Source of the DNA: Megachile rotundata
Taxonomy: Eukaryota > Arthropoda > Insecta > Hymenoptera > Megachilidae
Direction of reading: 5' to 3'
NCBI RefSeq assembly: GCF_050947335.1
Contig: NC_134989.1
Coordinates: forward strand, 10,967,501 to 11,031,500
DNA: 64,000 nt
Shown here one piece after another: positions 33,236 through 44,570 of this stretch (within the stretch, counting starts at the first letter, position 1; each line of letters opens with the position of its first letter). Both the position numbers and the translations under genes were made by a program. The notes beneath the pieces are model-generated. The model did no database searches. It was given only the letters and a program-made list of their open reading frames with translations, and was not told the origin of the DNA.

Positions 33236-33730
33236 ATTCTCTTTAATTTTCATGTAGATCCATTTTGTAAAAGGGTGACATAACCTAATATTCTCTTTAG
33301 TGATAATACAACTTCATTTTGAAAAATCTGACATGACAAGATGCTGACATAACCTAACATCTTCATTAATTTTAGTAGAACTTCATCTTACAAACTTGAC
33401 ATAACCTCATATACTCTTGAATGATAATAGAACGCCATTTTACAAAAGACTGACATGACTAGATGCTGATATAACTTGACAGTCTTTTTAATTTTAATAT
33501 AAATTCATTTTGCAAAAGGGTGACATAACCTAATATATTCTTGAGTGATAATACGACTTCATTTTGAAAAATCTGACATGACAAGATGCTGACATAACCT
33601 AACATTTTCATTAATTTTAATACTACTCCATCTTACATGCTTGACATAACCTAACAGTCCCTTTAATTTAAATACGACTCCATCTTACGAAGCCCTGATG
33701 TGACAAAATACTGATATAACCTAAACTTCT
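33236..33730 (+). repeat. Higher-order tandem repeat with GACATAACCTAA, super-unit about 245 bp
   Basis: GACATAACC or its variants occur at 33277, 33345, 33398, 33467, 33522, 33591 and 33643, spacings alternating about 68/53/69/55/69/52 bp. The arrangement repeats as a dimer of about 122 bp, and the 33277 context (AAGGGTGACATAACCTAATA) recurs at 33522, 245 bp later. Confidence 0.88.
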
Positions 33731-34734
33731 TTTGAAGTCCACCTCACTAAACCTAACCTAAAATCTATTTAACCTTGACTTAAATCTACACTAAATTGAA
33801 TCACTCTAAGTTTGACCTAACATTCTATGAACTTTACCTAGCTTAAGTATAACATACTCACATTATTAAGTTATGTGACATAACTTTGATACGATCTCAC
33901 TACAATACAATCTTACAGCACACCCCTATTTCCTATTTTCGAAATTTCCTAAGAATTTACAAATGACACTACCAAGAATTCCTCCACTATCGAATTAGTA
34001 TTATAATCTAAAAAAATTTCGAAAAGAATAAAATTGCAGCTATCTCAAACTCAAAAGAATTGAAAACTAGCAACACTTTAATCTATCAAACAAAGAAAGT
34101 TTATCTTCTTAGTTTATATCCAGGTACAATCAATACAGTGTATCAGTGAAAGATTCCACTTTCCACTCGGAAAGTCGTAATATCGAGATTTTTCCTCACG
34201 AAACAGAGATTTCAAGGTTCGACGAGCGTGATAGAGAGAGAAACAATGTATCTGCTTCCAGGAAGCACGATACAACGTCATGTCAGATCTGATTGGTTAG
34301 ATAGGAGGCAGTGTCAGTGATAAGGGAGACCCTGACTGCGACAGAGACACCTTCTCTTTCTCTCTGTTTGCCGGATAACTGTTGACTGACACTTGTTGCT
34401 AGAATGGTGCAACAACCATTCAGTTCCAAGGTGATTCTTTGCACCTGCCACGAGATAAACGAAATTGTATGATGTTTTTTCAAATAAATACTGACGGAGG
34501 TGTTATGAGGTCGTGTGAACTTTTCATGAAAAAAATTGGGCTTTATTAATTCAATTTACTGATCAGAATTGCTGCTCCCACGCTTCCTTGGGGAAACTTG
34601 GCTTCGGTTATGAAACTTGGAGATGGACATTGAACTTAATTAGGTAATCAAGTTTTTAGTTAAGCACGTTTTAGGTTAGCGGAGATTTTGGGTTTTGAAA
34701 TTTGGGAGATTTTGAGAATCTTAAATTAATAATA
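33731..34734. other. Unique DNA, no gene supported
   Basis: Includes CCTAACCTAAAATC near 33754. From 34140 to 34480 the segment is CpG-containing; a 66-codon minus frame (34283-34483) has no features. Confidence 0.5.
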
Positions 34735-35660
34735 AACCGCGCGTAGTAACTCAACGCGTAGTAATTCCACACGTGGTAATTCAACGCGCAGTAATTCTGC
34801 GCGTGGTGACTCCAACGCGCAGTAATTTCACGCGTAGCAATTCCATGTGTGGTGACTCCAATGCGTAGTAATTCCACGCGTGGTAATTCAGCGCGTAGTA
34901 ATTCCACGCGTGGTAATTCAACGCGTAGTAATTCCACGCGTGGTAATTCAAGGCGTAGTAATTCTATGCGTGGCACTTCAACGCATAGTAATTCCACGCG
35001 TGGTGACTCCAACGCGCAGTAATTTCACGCGTAGTAATTCCATGTGTGGTGACTCCAATGCGTAGGAATTCCACGCGTGGTAATTCAACGCGTAGTAATT
35101 CCACGCGTGGTAATTCAACGCGTAGTAATTCCACGCGTGGTAATTCAACGCGTAGTAATTCTATGCGTGGCACTTCAACGCATAGTAATTCCACGCGTGG
35201 TGACTCCAACGCGCAGTAATTTCACGCGTAGTAATTCCACGCGTGGTAATTCAACGCGTAGTAATTCCACGCGTGGTAATTCAACGCGTAGTAATTCCAC
35301 GCGTGGTAATTCAACGCGTAGTAGTTCTGTGCGTGGTACTTCAACGCATAGTAATTCTACGCGTGGTGACTTCAACGCGCAGTAATTTCACGCGTAGTAA
35401 TTCCACGTGTGGTAATTCAACGCGTAGTAATTCCACGCGTGGTAATTCAACACGTAGTAATTCTATGCGTGGTACTTCAACGCATAGTAATTCCACGCGT
35501 GGTGACTCCAACGCACAGTAATTTCTCGCGTAGTAATTCCATGTGTGGTGACTCCAATGCGTAGTAATTCCACGCGTGGTAATTCAGCGCGTAGTAATTC
35601 CACGCGTGGTAATTCAACGCGCAGTAATTCTACGCGTAGTGACTCCACCGCGTAGTAATC
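34735..35660 (+). repeat. CpG-rich satellite, 15-bp monomer ACGCGTRGTAATTCM (array 2, no element termini)
   Basis: About 60 monomers. A composite block TATGCGTGGCACTTCAACGC, then CGTGGTGACTCCAACGCGCA and a TTTCACGCGTAG monomer, marks higher-order units beginning near 34964, 35162, 35327 and 35463, with a variable number of plain monomers between. Unlike arrays 1 and 3, the left flank (AAATTAATAATAAACCGCGC) and right flank (TAATCTTGATTTTGACC) lack the element's terminal modules. Overlapping frames on both strands are artefacts. Confidence 0.95.
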
Positions 35661-36945
35661 TTGATTTTGACCTAGGTTTACTTTCAAATTTTAGAGTTAG
35701 GTGTTTAGAAATTTTAGAAGGTGAGTCAGATGATTTAAGTTTGAGGATTTAGGATTTTAAGGTACGAACTACCTTACAAATATTTTCTAAACATCACACA
35801 AGATTAACATGTATCCTAAAAATCACAGCGCATACTATTATTTAATTTAACAATTTTATGAAACAGAAAATATTACAACGATCTTACATAAAATTTTGTC
35901 ACCCGTTATATTACTTTTGGACTTTTGAACTATCGTGACCAGCCTCTATTCGTCTATCGTATCATAGTGACGCCTCGTTTTCGAAATTCAGTTATCTGGC
36001 TTATCAATGATAATGCTCGTTACGCAGACACGTGTAGTCAACATTGAAACGTGCCTCGCAAATAATCGGCCAATGATATCTTGCTATAAATAAAGTCAAC
36101 GTAGACGAAACTGTTTCACGGCCAATTTTGAGTTTTTGTTTGATGTACAAATTTCGTGAGGTTGTAAAAATTATTGGCGATAAGAAAGTATATTGTGAAG
36201 AATATGGGGACCTGAACGGTTCCTTTTGTTTTGTGGAGGAAAATTTGTTGATATTGTAAATTTATTGGTATATGTAGAATGAATCTTGCGTGAGCTCTAC
36301 TTTTTTTTAATTGATGAATTCATGTGTTTAGAAATTTAGAAATTTAGGACATTAAAAATTCAAAAATTAAAGAATTTGGAAATTAGACAATTTAGCAAGA
36401 TATCAGTTGCAAAATTGATTAACCCAAAAATTTCTAAATTTACAAAATTGCAAATTCAGCCTAAAAATTAAAAATTTAAGTCATATTTAATTTCCTAAAC
36501 TCGTTACAGTCAAATCATACTCTGCTTCCATAATTTTAAATTATCAACTATATCACTTTCATTTAAGGTTTAAAATTAAGTATGAAAATTGAATTAAGTC
36601 ACCATCGTCATATCGCAAGCTCAAATTATTGTAACTCTGTGTGTAACAAATGAGTAAGCAATTTTTCGTGTCTTTTCATTCAGAACATCGATCAAACTTT
36701 TCCTTTCGCTTATCACGCTTGGGGTCACGACAAGGCTGATAAGAATCACGTCGCTATATCAGCGATTTCACCAAGACCTTTGAACCTTTTTAAACGATCA
36801 CTATACCCTTGGCAGGAAACGTTGTTCTTTTCATTGAATATTCTGAGGACTGTCGCTTCGAATTCGATCAAGTTCGGTTCATTAGGAGTCGACGTTTGTA
36901 TCTGGTCTTCAAGTTTGGGCATTTAAAAAGTAGTGTATGTAGTGA
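35661..36945. other. A+T-rich DNA with small CpG-containing parts, no gene
   Basis: Simple AAATTTAGAAATTTAG runs occur near 36325-36400. Richer parts lie at 35930-36120 and 36650-36880. No RNA gene or informative frame. Confidence 0.5.
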
Positions 36946-37225
36946 AGTTATATATAAAACAAGGTTGAATGTCTTATTTATTAAAAAATAGGTTTGAACA
37001 TTGTATTAAAAAATTTATACTTCTCATGTATTGGAAAAAAATGTGATTTAAATATTGTATTAAAAAATAATTTTAAACGTCTTATTTATTAAAACATAAG
37101 TTTGAACGTTGCAATAAAAAATAGATCTAAACACAGTATCTTAAAATATGTCTAAACATCTTATTTGTTAAAAAATAAGTATGGATATTGTATTAAAAAA
37201 TAGGTTTAGACATCTTATTTATCAT
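36946..37225 (+). repeat. Degenerate repeat of TCTTATTTATTAAAAAATAGG
   Basis: GTCTTATTTATTAAAA(AA/CA)TA words near 36971, 37079, 37158 and 37211 alternate with AACATTGTATTAAAAAAT. Copies are irregularly spaced and diverged. Confidence 0.75.
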
Positions 37226-38021
37226 AGGAAAAAAATAGAAATAGTTTTTCCATAAATAACAGATGCAGTAACAAAATTAATAATTTAACAAAAAGAGTCC
37301 ACTACAAAATTCATTACTCACAATATTATAAAAATTCAATATACAAAAATGAACTCAGACTATTACGAACTATTTAAAATAATTTATTTGACCATTTCCA
37401 ATAATTCATTTTGATTTACAATTTTTAACATCCAATTCCATCAGACATAAAAACAACATAAAAACAAAAGTTCAAGGAAACATATATTATATGCATTAAT
37501 TTATTCCATATTTTATGACAGATCTTGGACTCTGTCTGAGATAAAACTGCAGTCAAAAAAACCATATCCACACGTCGAATCCAATCAGTCAAATTGCCAA
37601 AAACTTGACAAGCAAGTGAACCAGTTAAACGATTAGGATTTCGAGCTTGTTTTTTTTCTGCATCTTTTTCCACGTTCATCGACCGGATGTCGCTTATCTG
37701 CCTGACCCAGCAACCGTTCAAACATACTCATGGAAATCCTGTTTTATCGCTAGTAACCGGTAAACCGCGAACCATAGAAAAAGAAAGTTTTGTTGGAAAT
37801 ATTAACGTTATATTGGGACACCTTTCGAGAAGCTAATTTCTTCAAGTAGTACATTTTTTAATTTCTGATATTTTCACATAAGCATGTCACAATATCGTTT
37901 ATTTTTTTATTTCGTTTATTTTTTGAAGGTTAACGTTGGTTTTAGAGACGCTCCACAATTATTTTCCAAATTCGACTCACTGTTCATCAAGAGTTCATGA
38001 AATTACCAAATAGCTTCTGAT
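37226..38021. other. Unique DNA, no gene supported
   Basis: A 98-codon minus-strand frame (37425-37721) is open and ends in a hydrophobic stretch, but shows no recognisable domain; I do not call it. A+T-rich elsewhere. Confidence 0.45.
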
Positions 38022-38023
38022 TA

Positions 38024-39363
38024 TACAGGGTGGCTCACAACTGGTGAAGGTCCCTGAAATGGGAGATGGCTGACGTGATTTTGAATGAGATTTTCCTTTG
38101 CAAAGATAGGGTTTGAAGGTTTGTTTTTGAATTATTAGGGAAAACTCGGATCAGTAAGTCGATGCAAGGTGATTCAACGCGTGGTAATTCCAACGCGTAG
38201 TAATTCGGCGCGTGGTAAATCAGCGCGTGGTAATTCCACGCATGTTAATTTCACGCGTGGTAATTCCATGCATGTTAATTTCACGCGTGGTAATTCCAGC
38301 GCGTAGTAATTCCATGCGTGGTACTTCAACGCGTAGTAATTCCAAGCGTGGTGACTCCAACGCGTAGTAATTTCATGCATAATAATTCCATGCGTGGTGA
38401 CTCCAATGCGTAATAATTCCACGCATGGAAATTCAACGCGTAGTAATTCCACGCGTGATAATTCAACGCGTAGTAATTCCACGCGTGGTGACTCCAACGC
38501 GTAGTAATCTCACGCGTAGTAGTTCCATGCGTGGTGACTCCAATGTGTAGTAATTCCACGCGTGGTAATTCAACGCGTAGTACTTCCACGCGTGGTACTT
38601 CAACGCGTAATAATTCCACGCGTGGCGACTCCAACGCGTAGTAATTCCACGCGTGGCGACTCCAACGCGTAGTAATTCCACGCGTGGCGACTCCAACGCG
38701 TAGTAATTTCACGCATAGTAATTCCATGCGTGGTGACTCCAATACGTAGTAATTCCACGCATGGAAATTCAGTGCGTAGTAATTCCGCGCGTGGTAATTC
38801 CACGCATGGAAATTCAGTGCGTAGTAATTCCGCGCGTGGTAATTCAACGCGCAGTAATTCCACGCGTGGCGACTCCAACGCGTAGTAATTTCACGCATAG
38901 TAATTCCATGCGTGGTGACTCCAATACGTAGTAATTCCACGCATGGAAATTCAGTGCGTAGTAATTCCGCGCGTGGTAATTCCACGCATGGAAATTCAGT
39001 GCGTAGTAATTCCGCGCGTGGTAATTCAACGCGCAGTAATTCTACGCGTAGTGACTCCAACGCGTAGTAATCTCACGCGTAGTATTTCCATGCGTGGTGA
39101 CTCCAATGTGTAGTAATTCCACGCGTGGTAATTTAGCGCGTAGTACTTCCACGCGTGGTAATTCAACTTGTAGTAATTCCACGCGTGGTAACTCAACGCA
39201 TAGTAATTCCATGCGTGGCGACTCCAACGCGTAGTACTTCCATGCGTGGTAATTCACTGCGTGGTAACTCCACGCATGGTAATTCAGCGAGTGGTAATTC
39301 AACGCGTGGAAATTCGATACATGATAATTCGACGGGTGTTAACTAGTTATGAGGCCTCCTGTA
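38024..39363 (+). mobile_element. 1.34-kb TIR element with internal 15-bp satellite (non-autonomous, mariner/Tc1-like ends)
   Basis: The left end reads TACAGGGTGGCTCACAACTG and the complement of the right end reads TACAGGAGGCCTCATAACTA; 19 of the first 25 positions match. TA lies immediately outside both ends, as for Tc1/mariner target sites. Inside the left end is a 130-bp module shared with 17647-17790 (GGTCCCTGAAATGGGAGATG, GCTGACGTGATTTTGAATGA). After it nearly all of the interior, 38170-39320, is the 15-bp satellite. No transposase frame exists, so mobilisation would need an enzyme from elsewhere. Superfamily is inferred from ends and TA only. Alternative: two fortuitously placed repeat fragments flanking a satellite. 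Confidence 0.7.
38170..39325 (+). repeat. CpG-rich satellite, 15-bp monomer ACGCGTRGTAATTCM (array 3)
   Basis: About 75 monomers. A composite block (CGCGTGGCGACTCCAACGCG) repeats at 38626, 38656 and 38686. A longer block of about 180 bp (CACGCATAGTAATTCCATGC through GTAATTCCGCGCGTGGTAAT) is duplicated near 38710 and 38890. The 244-codon minus frame at 38326-39060 and the overlapping smaller ones are translations of the array. Confidence 0.95.
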
Positions 39364-40035
39364 TACCACAAAATTCCTTTACCTCAAAATCACACATAAA
39401 AGCTGCACAAATGCAAAATTGACATAACATATGACTACACAAACATATGGCAATTGAATGTCGCCTGTTTATGCGGATGCTCGTCCATTTAACCTTAACT
39501 CTCCAAACGAAGCCGATTACCGTCCATATCACCGAGTTATGTGTTGTTCGTTCGAACTCACTATCCGTCGCCAATCACCTTTTTTCTTTTCTTTATTATT
39601 ACCGAGATCCCTTATCTACGGCGACGTGTTATCAAACAATGAATAATCAAGGATCGTTCGACTTCTGCCAGTGGAAATTTCCAGTTACCGGATTCTGTTC
39701 CATGGAGCTGTGGACGATCATGTTTACTTATCCTTTGATCCATTTATCGGTAGAAATGCTTGTTCATCGAAGATCTCTGGAGCAGAAGCACCTCACAAAT
39801 AAATCATAAGGGGTTAAAAACTTTAGTAAATACCTTTGACGTTATTAATTTTCCATTATTAACTCCTTGCCTTATAATGTATGTGTCATGTGCGTCAGTC
39901 GTTTTATATTGTATAGCCGCTATATTAAAACAGAGATGAATAGTTGCATCGTTATGTCAATCTTGCATTTCACCCTGACTATAAAAATTGCACTTAAACT
40001 TAAAATTGAAGCGCATTCAAAATAAGAATAAGATT
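39364..40035. other. Unique DNA, no gene supported
   Basis: The plus frames at 39447-39809 (120 codons, starting at ATG) and 39458-39646 overlap in different phases. Neither has a recognisable domain or coding signature clear enough to call. A+T-rich after 39800. Confidence 0.4.
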
Positions 40036-40039
40036 TGTC

Positions 40040-40550
40040 AGGTTTGAAGTGTGGATATGTGAGTTGAGTGCGTCATGTGTAGCTTGAGTGCGTCATACAT
40101 AACTTGAGTGCCTCATGTGCAGCTTGAGTGTCTCATACACATATAGCTTGAATGTATCATACATTTATAGCTTGACTGTATCATACATCTATAGCTTGAA
40201 TGCGTCATACATAACTTGAGTGCGTCACACATAGCTTGAGTGCATCATGTATAGCTTGAGTGCGCCATGTGCAGCTTGAGTATGTCACACACATATAGCT
40301 TGAGTGCATCATACATAACTTGAGTGCGTCACACATAGCTTGAGTGCGCCATTTGCAGCTTGAGTGTGTCACACGCATATAGCTTGAGTGTATCATACAC
40401 GTATAGCTTGAGTGTGTCATGCATAACTTGAGTGCGTCACTTGTAGCTTGAGTGCGTCATATACAGCTTGAGTGTGTCACACACATATAGCTTGAGTGCA
40501 TCATCTATAGCTTGAATGCATCACTGCAGCTAGAGTGCATCATCTGTTGT
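40040..40550 (+). repeat. Minisatellite, about 20-22-bp unit TAGCTTGAGTGYRTCAYAC
   Basis: AGCTTGAGTG or ACTTGAGTG followed by CRTCAYACATA, repeated about 24 times with small length changes. The minus-strand frame at 40205-40420 (THSSYTCMIHSSY type) is a translation of it. Confidence 0.93.
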
Positions 40551-41070
40551 AAAGCAAGAAGTTAAACTTCTTACTCTATTATGTTTGTCACGCATATGAC
40601 ACATTAAGTTAAAAAATACTGAAATTGTCGTAAACGAACTAAGCGTGAACCACCTTTTGAGTACAAAGGGACAGGCGTTTAGTCGAATATTGCAGTACAC
40701 TTTACATCGACCCTTGGGCGACAACAGGACGCCCTGAGCAACGCGAACAACAGGGCAACCGAGATCTAGGTCAATCGGTTGCCAGGCAACAACTTGCTCG
40801 ACTCATCCCACGCGTCGTCAGAAAACCGACTACGTTGCTCGTTGAATAGGGAAATAAACCGTGACAGGTCCCTGCGGACGTTCTACAGGACGTTGGACCC
40901 GGGACGCCGTCGGCTCGATTTTAAATCAATTACGACGAGTAATCAAACCCGGAGCGTTTGGGATTTCATTCACTTTCGCGTGTTCCGGGTAAACGAACTA
41001 CCCCTTTGACTCCATTGGAAATCGGTTCCAAATATCGGATGCAAATATGAAATGGGTTACGGATATTTTT
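40551..41070. other. Unique CpG-rich island (40640-41020), no gene supported
   Basis: Includes GGACCCGGGACGCCGTCGG near 40896 and an RFX X-box-like palindrome. A plus frame at 40779-41009 begins with TTG and so lacks an ATG at its 5' end. Confidence 0.45.
40778..40790. promoter_or_regulatory. RFX X-box-like site GTTGCCAGGCAAC
   Basis: A palindromic GTTGCC-A-GGCAAC, with perfect 6-bp arms and a 1-bp spacer, matches the general GTNRCC-N(0-3)-RGYAAC pattern of RFX-family sites, which in animals often control ciliary genes. It sits in a CpG-rich island. Function is inferred from motif alone; no ciliary gene is visible nearby. Confidence 0.35.
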
Positions 41071-41074
41071 TTGT

Positions 41075-41490
41075 TTTACACTTCGATAGGTAGTAATTAC
41101 TGTTAGTTGAGAGATAAGAGACTGCTTCATTGAAATATTTTATTTTATTTTGTTATTTGAAAATAGGGGTGAATTTGTTGCGAGGAGTATTTATTACAAG
41201 TAAATAACTGTTTTACACTGTTAGTTGATAGGTAGTAATTACTGTTAGTTGAGAGATAAGAGGCTGCTTCATTGAAATATTGTATTTTATTTTGTTATTT
41301 GAAAATAGGGGTGAATTTGTTGCGAGGAGTATTTATTACAAGTAAATAACTGTTTTACACTGTTAGTTGATAGATAGTAATTACTGTTACTTGAGAGATA
41401 AGAGGCTGCTTCATTGAAATTTTGTATTTTATTTTATTATTGGAAAATAGGGGTGAATTTGTTACAAGAAGATGATAAAGTATTTATTAC
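41075..41490 (+). repeat. Tandem repeat, three copies of about 143 bp
   Basis: GATAGGTAGTAATTACTG starts at about 41083 and 41227 and as GATAGATAGTAATTACTG at 41369. Each copy continues AGAGATAAGAGRCTGCTTCA and GAAAATAGGGGTGAATTTGT. The third copy fades after 41460. Confidence 0.95.
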
Positions 41491-41720
41491 AAGTGAATTA
41501 CTGGTTAATGTGTTATATGGAAGTGATGAAATATTTATTAAAAATAAATTACCAATGAATGCATTATGTATAGAAGGGACAAAATATTTATTACAAATAA
41601 ATTATCAATGAATGTGTTACATACAAGGAACAAAATATTGGCTCATATTTATTACAAATTACAATAAATTTATTACAAATAAATAACAAAGTATTTCTTA
41701 TAAGTTGCCCAAAAATTACA
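41491..41720 (+). repeat. Degenerate AAATATTTATTACAAATAAATTA repeat
   Basis: AAATATTTATTA(C/A)AA(A/G)TRAATTA words recur with AATGYRTTAYATA spacers. It seems to extend a submotif of the neighbouring 143-bp repeat (GTATTTATTACAAGTAAATA). Confidence 0.8.
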
Positions 41721-42295
41721 GATGAATGTGCAGGTATGCCTCCCTCAAGCGCCATATTTGCGCACGAATATTACTACATTAAAAAAGTCTACAATAAAAA
41801 AATTATCACATAAAAAAGTCTATAATAAAAAAACTATTACATAAAAATTGTATGGTAATTATAACTTTTGCATAACAATTTAGATGGTATTTCATCTTCC
41901 TCTAAAAGTAGTTTCTCTGTCAAAGCGCCGCTCTTATACTCTTTAGTCGAAGGGGAAAGACAGATAGGGTGCCAGAACGCTCTCCCTTTTCCACTTGAAT
42001 TATATGATTGTTAGCCGAGAACTCTGATACCCTTTTCATTGTCGTTCACGTCGATCTCCATTTATGGACTGTTTGACACTCTGACGCGGTAAATTCCAGG
42101 GATTTCGTTGAAACAACATATTTTACTTTCAATCCATTAAAACTCGTCACGTGATTTTATTGGCGGAGATTAGGAGGAATGGGTTCGACCATTTTGTTAC
42201 GATGTGGACTCGAGACTTTGTGTTATGATTTTGACGCTTTGTATTATAAAATAATTTTGGTGGAGTAACTGGTAGAGTATTGTTGGAGTGTATTA
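41721..42295. other. Unique DNA, no gene seen
   Basis: Short AAAAAGTCTAYAATAAAAAA reiterations at 41783-41840, then a slightly richer segment to 42220. No informative frame. Confidence 0.5.
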
Positions 42296-42299
42296 ATTA

Positions 42300-43225
42300 T
42301 TGAGTTAGAAAATATACTTTCATTTTTAGGAATTTATGTAGGAATTTGTTAAATTTGAATGTTCGTAAATTTGGTAACTTGACAATTTGTAAAAGGGAAA
42401 TTGGAAGAGTTGAAACTTTGTAAAATTTATGAAATTTGAATAGTTAAAACCTTGTAAAATTTATGGAATTTGGAAACTTGGAACCTTGTAGAATTTGTGA
42501 AATTTGAATAGTTAAAACTTTGCATAATTTATGAAACCTGAAAAATTGAGACCTTGTAAAATTTGTAAAATTTGAATAGTTAAGACCTTTTAAAATTTAT
42601 GAAATCTGAAGACTTGTAACCTTCCAAAATTTATGAAATTAGAATAGTTAAAACCTTGCATAATTTATGAAACCTGAAAAATTGAGACCTTGTAAAATTT
42701 ATGAAATTTGAATAGTTAAAACCTTGTAAAATTTATGGAATCTAAAGACTTGCAACCTTCAAACATTTATGAAATTAGAATAATTAAAACCTTGTAAAAT
42801 TTATGGAATCTGAAGACTTGTAACCTTTAAAAATTTATGAAATTTGAGAGGTTGAAACCTTGTCAAATTGATGAAATCTGAAAAGTTGCAACCCTGTAAA
42901 ATTTGTGAAATCTGAATTAAAATTAAAACCTTGTAAAATTTGTAAAATTTGAAAAGTTGAAACCTGGTAAAATTTATGAAATTTGAAAAGTTGCAACCCT
43001 GTAAAATTTGTAAAATTTGAAAAATTGAAACTTCGTAAAATTTATAAAATGTGAATAGTTAAAGCCTTGAAAAATTTATGAAATTAAAAAAATTGAAACC
43101 TTGTAAAATTTGTGAAATTTTAATTAAAATTAAAACCCCGTAAAATTTGTAAAATTCCAAAAGTAGAAAACTTGAAAATTTCTAAACCTTGTAAAACTTG
43201 AAAGCTTATAAAATCCATGAAATTT
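42300..43225 (+). repeat. Tandem repeat, about 34-60-bp units with CTTGTAAAATTTATGAAAT
   Basis: CCTTGTAAAATTTATGAAAT alternates with TTGAATAGTTAAAACC, TCTGAAGACTTGTAACC and TTGAAAAGTTGAAACC linkers. More than 20 diverged copies, no fixed long period. Confidence 0.9.
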
Positions 43226-44094
43226 AAGAAATGTTACATTAGAAACTCGTCAGCGCACATAAAATGAAAACCTATAAACTCCGTTCGCAGACCAGAATTT
43301 AATTTCGATAAGTACTCCCAGCAAGTATTAAAAGTGTTACACACACGAGACAAAGTAAGTTACCTTAATGGATTTACCAAAGCTTTTAAGAATTCTCTCC
43401 ATACGTTTCAAAAAATATCCACGTAACAATGCATCTACAAAACAAAACCTAAAAACAAGTCCCTGCAACAATGATCGAATAAGAACCATAGAAAGTTAGT
43501 TCGTTAATATTCAATTCTATTCACAGTTTCAATTCACTACTGCAAAACAATCTTTTATTCCTCGATTCTTTCAACCCGTTAATGATCCACTTTAACCTTC
43601 AAATAGTAAAGTAAATTCGCAACAAATTGCCTTGGCAGTCGGTCCAAAACAATCGGTACAACGGTCGTTCGTCAACCGCAGCTGTACGAATTGTTATATT
43701 ACATTTGCAACCAATTAGTATCCTTTCTGTTTTGTTGGCACGTGGCATGTTACGTTTTCAACTTCGAGGAAAGTTGCTTGTTAATTATGCCTTTCTGAAT
43801 AATTCAGTTATCGCGACTTCGGAGTCACGTCACACGTTTCCTTTTTGTTATGTACTCGCTCAAATGATAACATTTGTACGACAAACAATACATATTATGT
43901 ACACACATCTTTCCTCTGCTATTTTCGTATGTGCATTATATCAACGTTTTGTTATGTATTTGTTACTAGCACTTGTGTAACGTTAACTTTTATCGTGTGG
44001 TATTATGTAATTTATATTATTGAGAATGTATGCATGCGTGATCATTATTGTTGCACGTGGAATAGGGTTAATTATGGCTCGGAAGTGTAATTTT
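43226..44094. other. Unique DNA, no gene supported
   Basis: The overlapping plus frames at 43627-43980 and 43845-44090 are hydrophobic by chance composition and begin at non-ATG codons or lie in A+T-rich DNA; no domain is recognised. Confidence 0.45.
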
Positions 44095-44570
44095 AATTAC
44101 ACTGTTGTATAATATGCATTTTGCAGATTCTATAATGTACATTTTACAGATTCTATAATATACATTTTACAGATTTTATATTACATACATATAACACATA
44201 TATAAGACATATATTTCACATATGTTCTAGTATACAGTATGCATTTTACAGTATACAGTATATTATACAACATTGTACTACATATTTTATAATATTTTAC
44301 AGATTCTATAATACATATGTATAATACATATATAATACATATATTTCACATATGTTCTAGTATACAGTATGCATTTTACAGTATACAGTATATTATACAA
44401 TATTGTACTATATATTTTATAATATTTTCCAGATTCTATAATACACATGTATGACACATATATAAGATATATATTTCACATATGTTCTAGTATACCGTAT
44501 GCATTTTACAGTATACAGTATATTACACAATATTGTACTATATATTTTATAATATTTTACAATAAAACTT
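44095..44570 (+). repeat. A+T-rich tandem repeat, three copies of 130 bp
   Basis: TATGTTCTAGTATACMGTAT begins at 44221, 44351 and 44481, exactly 130 bp apart. Units include GCATTTTACAGTATACAGTA and ATATTTTATAATATTTTMCA. The left edge has three short ATTYTATAATRTACATTTTACAG copies. Confidence 0.95.

Noticed and set aside
33236..33730. Insect telomeric repeat (CCTAA)n
   Set aside because: CCTAA words occur once per unit inside a longer GACATAACCTAA repeat, not as a tandem CCTAA array.
37425..37721. 98-codon minus frame with hydrophobic C-terminus
   Set aside because: Starts at a usable ATG but lies in A+T-rich DNA with no homologue recognised, no promoter and no repeat-independent support. 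Left as a possibility only.
38174..39302. Overlapping minus-strand ORFs up to 244 codons with HAWNYYALESPRVELLR repeats
   Set aside because: The 15-bp monomer is a multiple of three, so frames stay open. Several overlapping frames on the same strand are equally open, which real coding rarely shows.
40779..41009. 76-codon plus frame in a CpG-rich island
   Set aside because: It begins with TTG, which is not a usual start in animals, and it has no domain.
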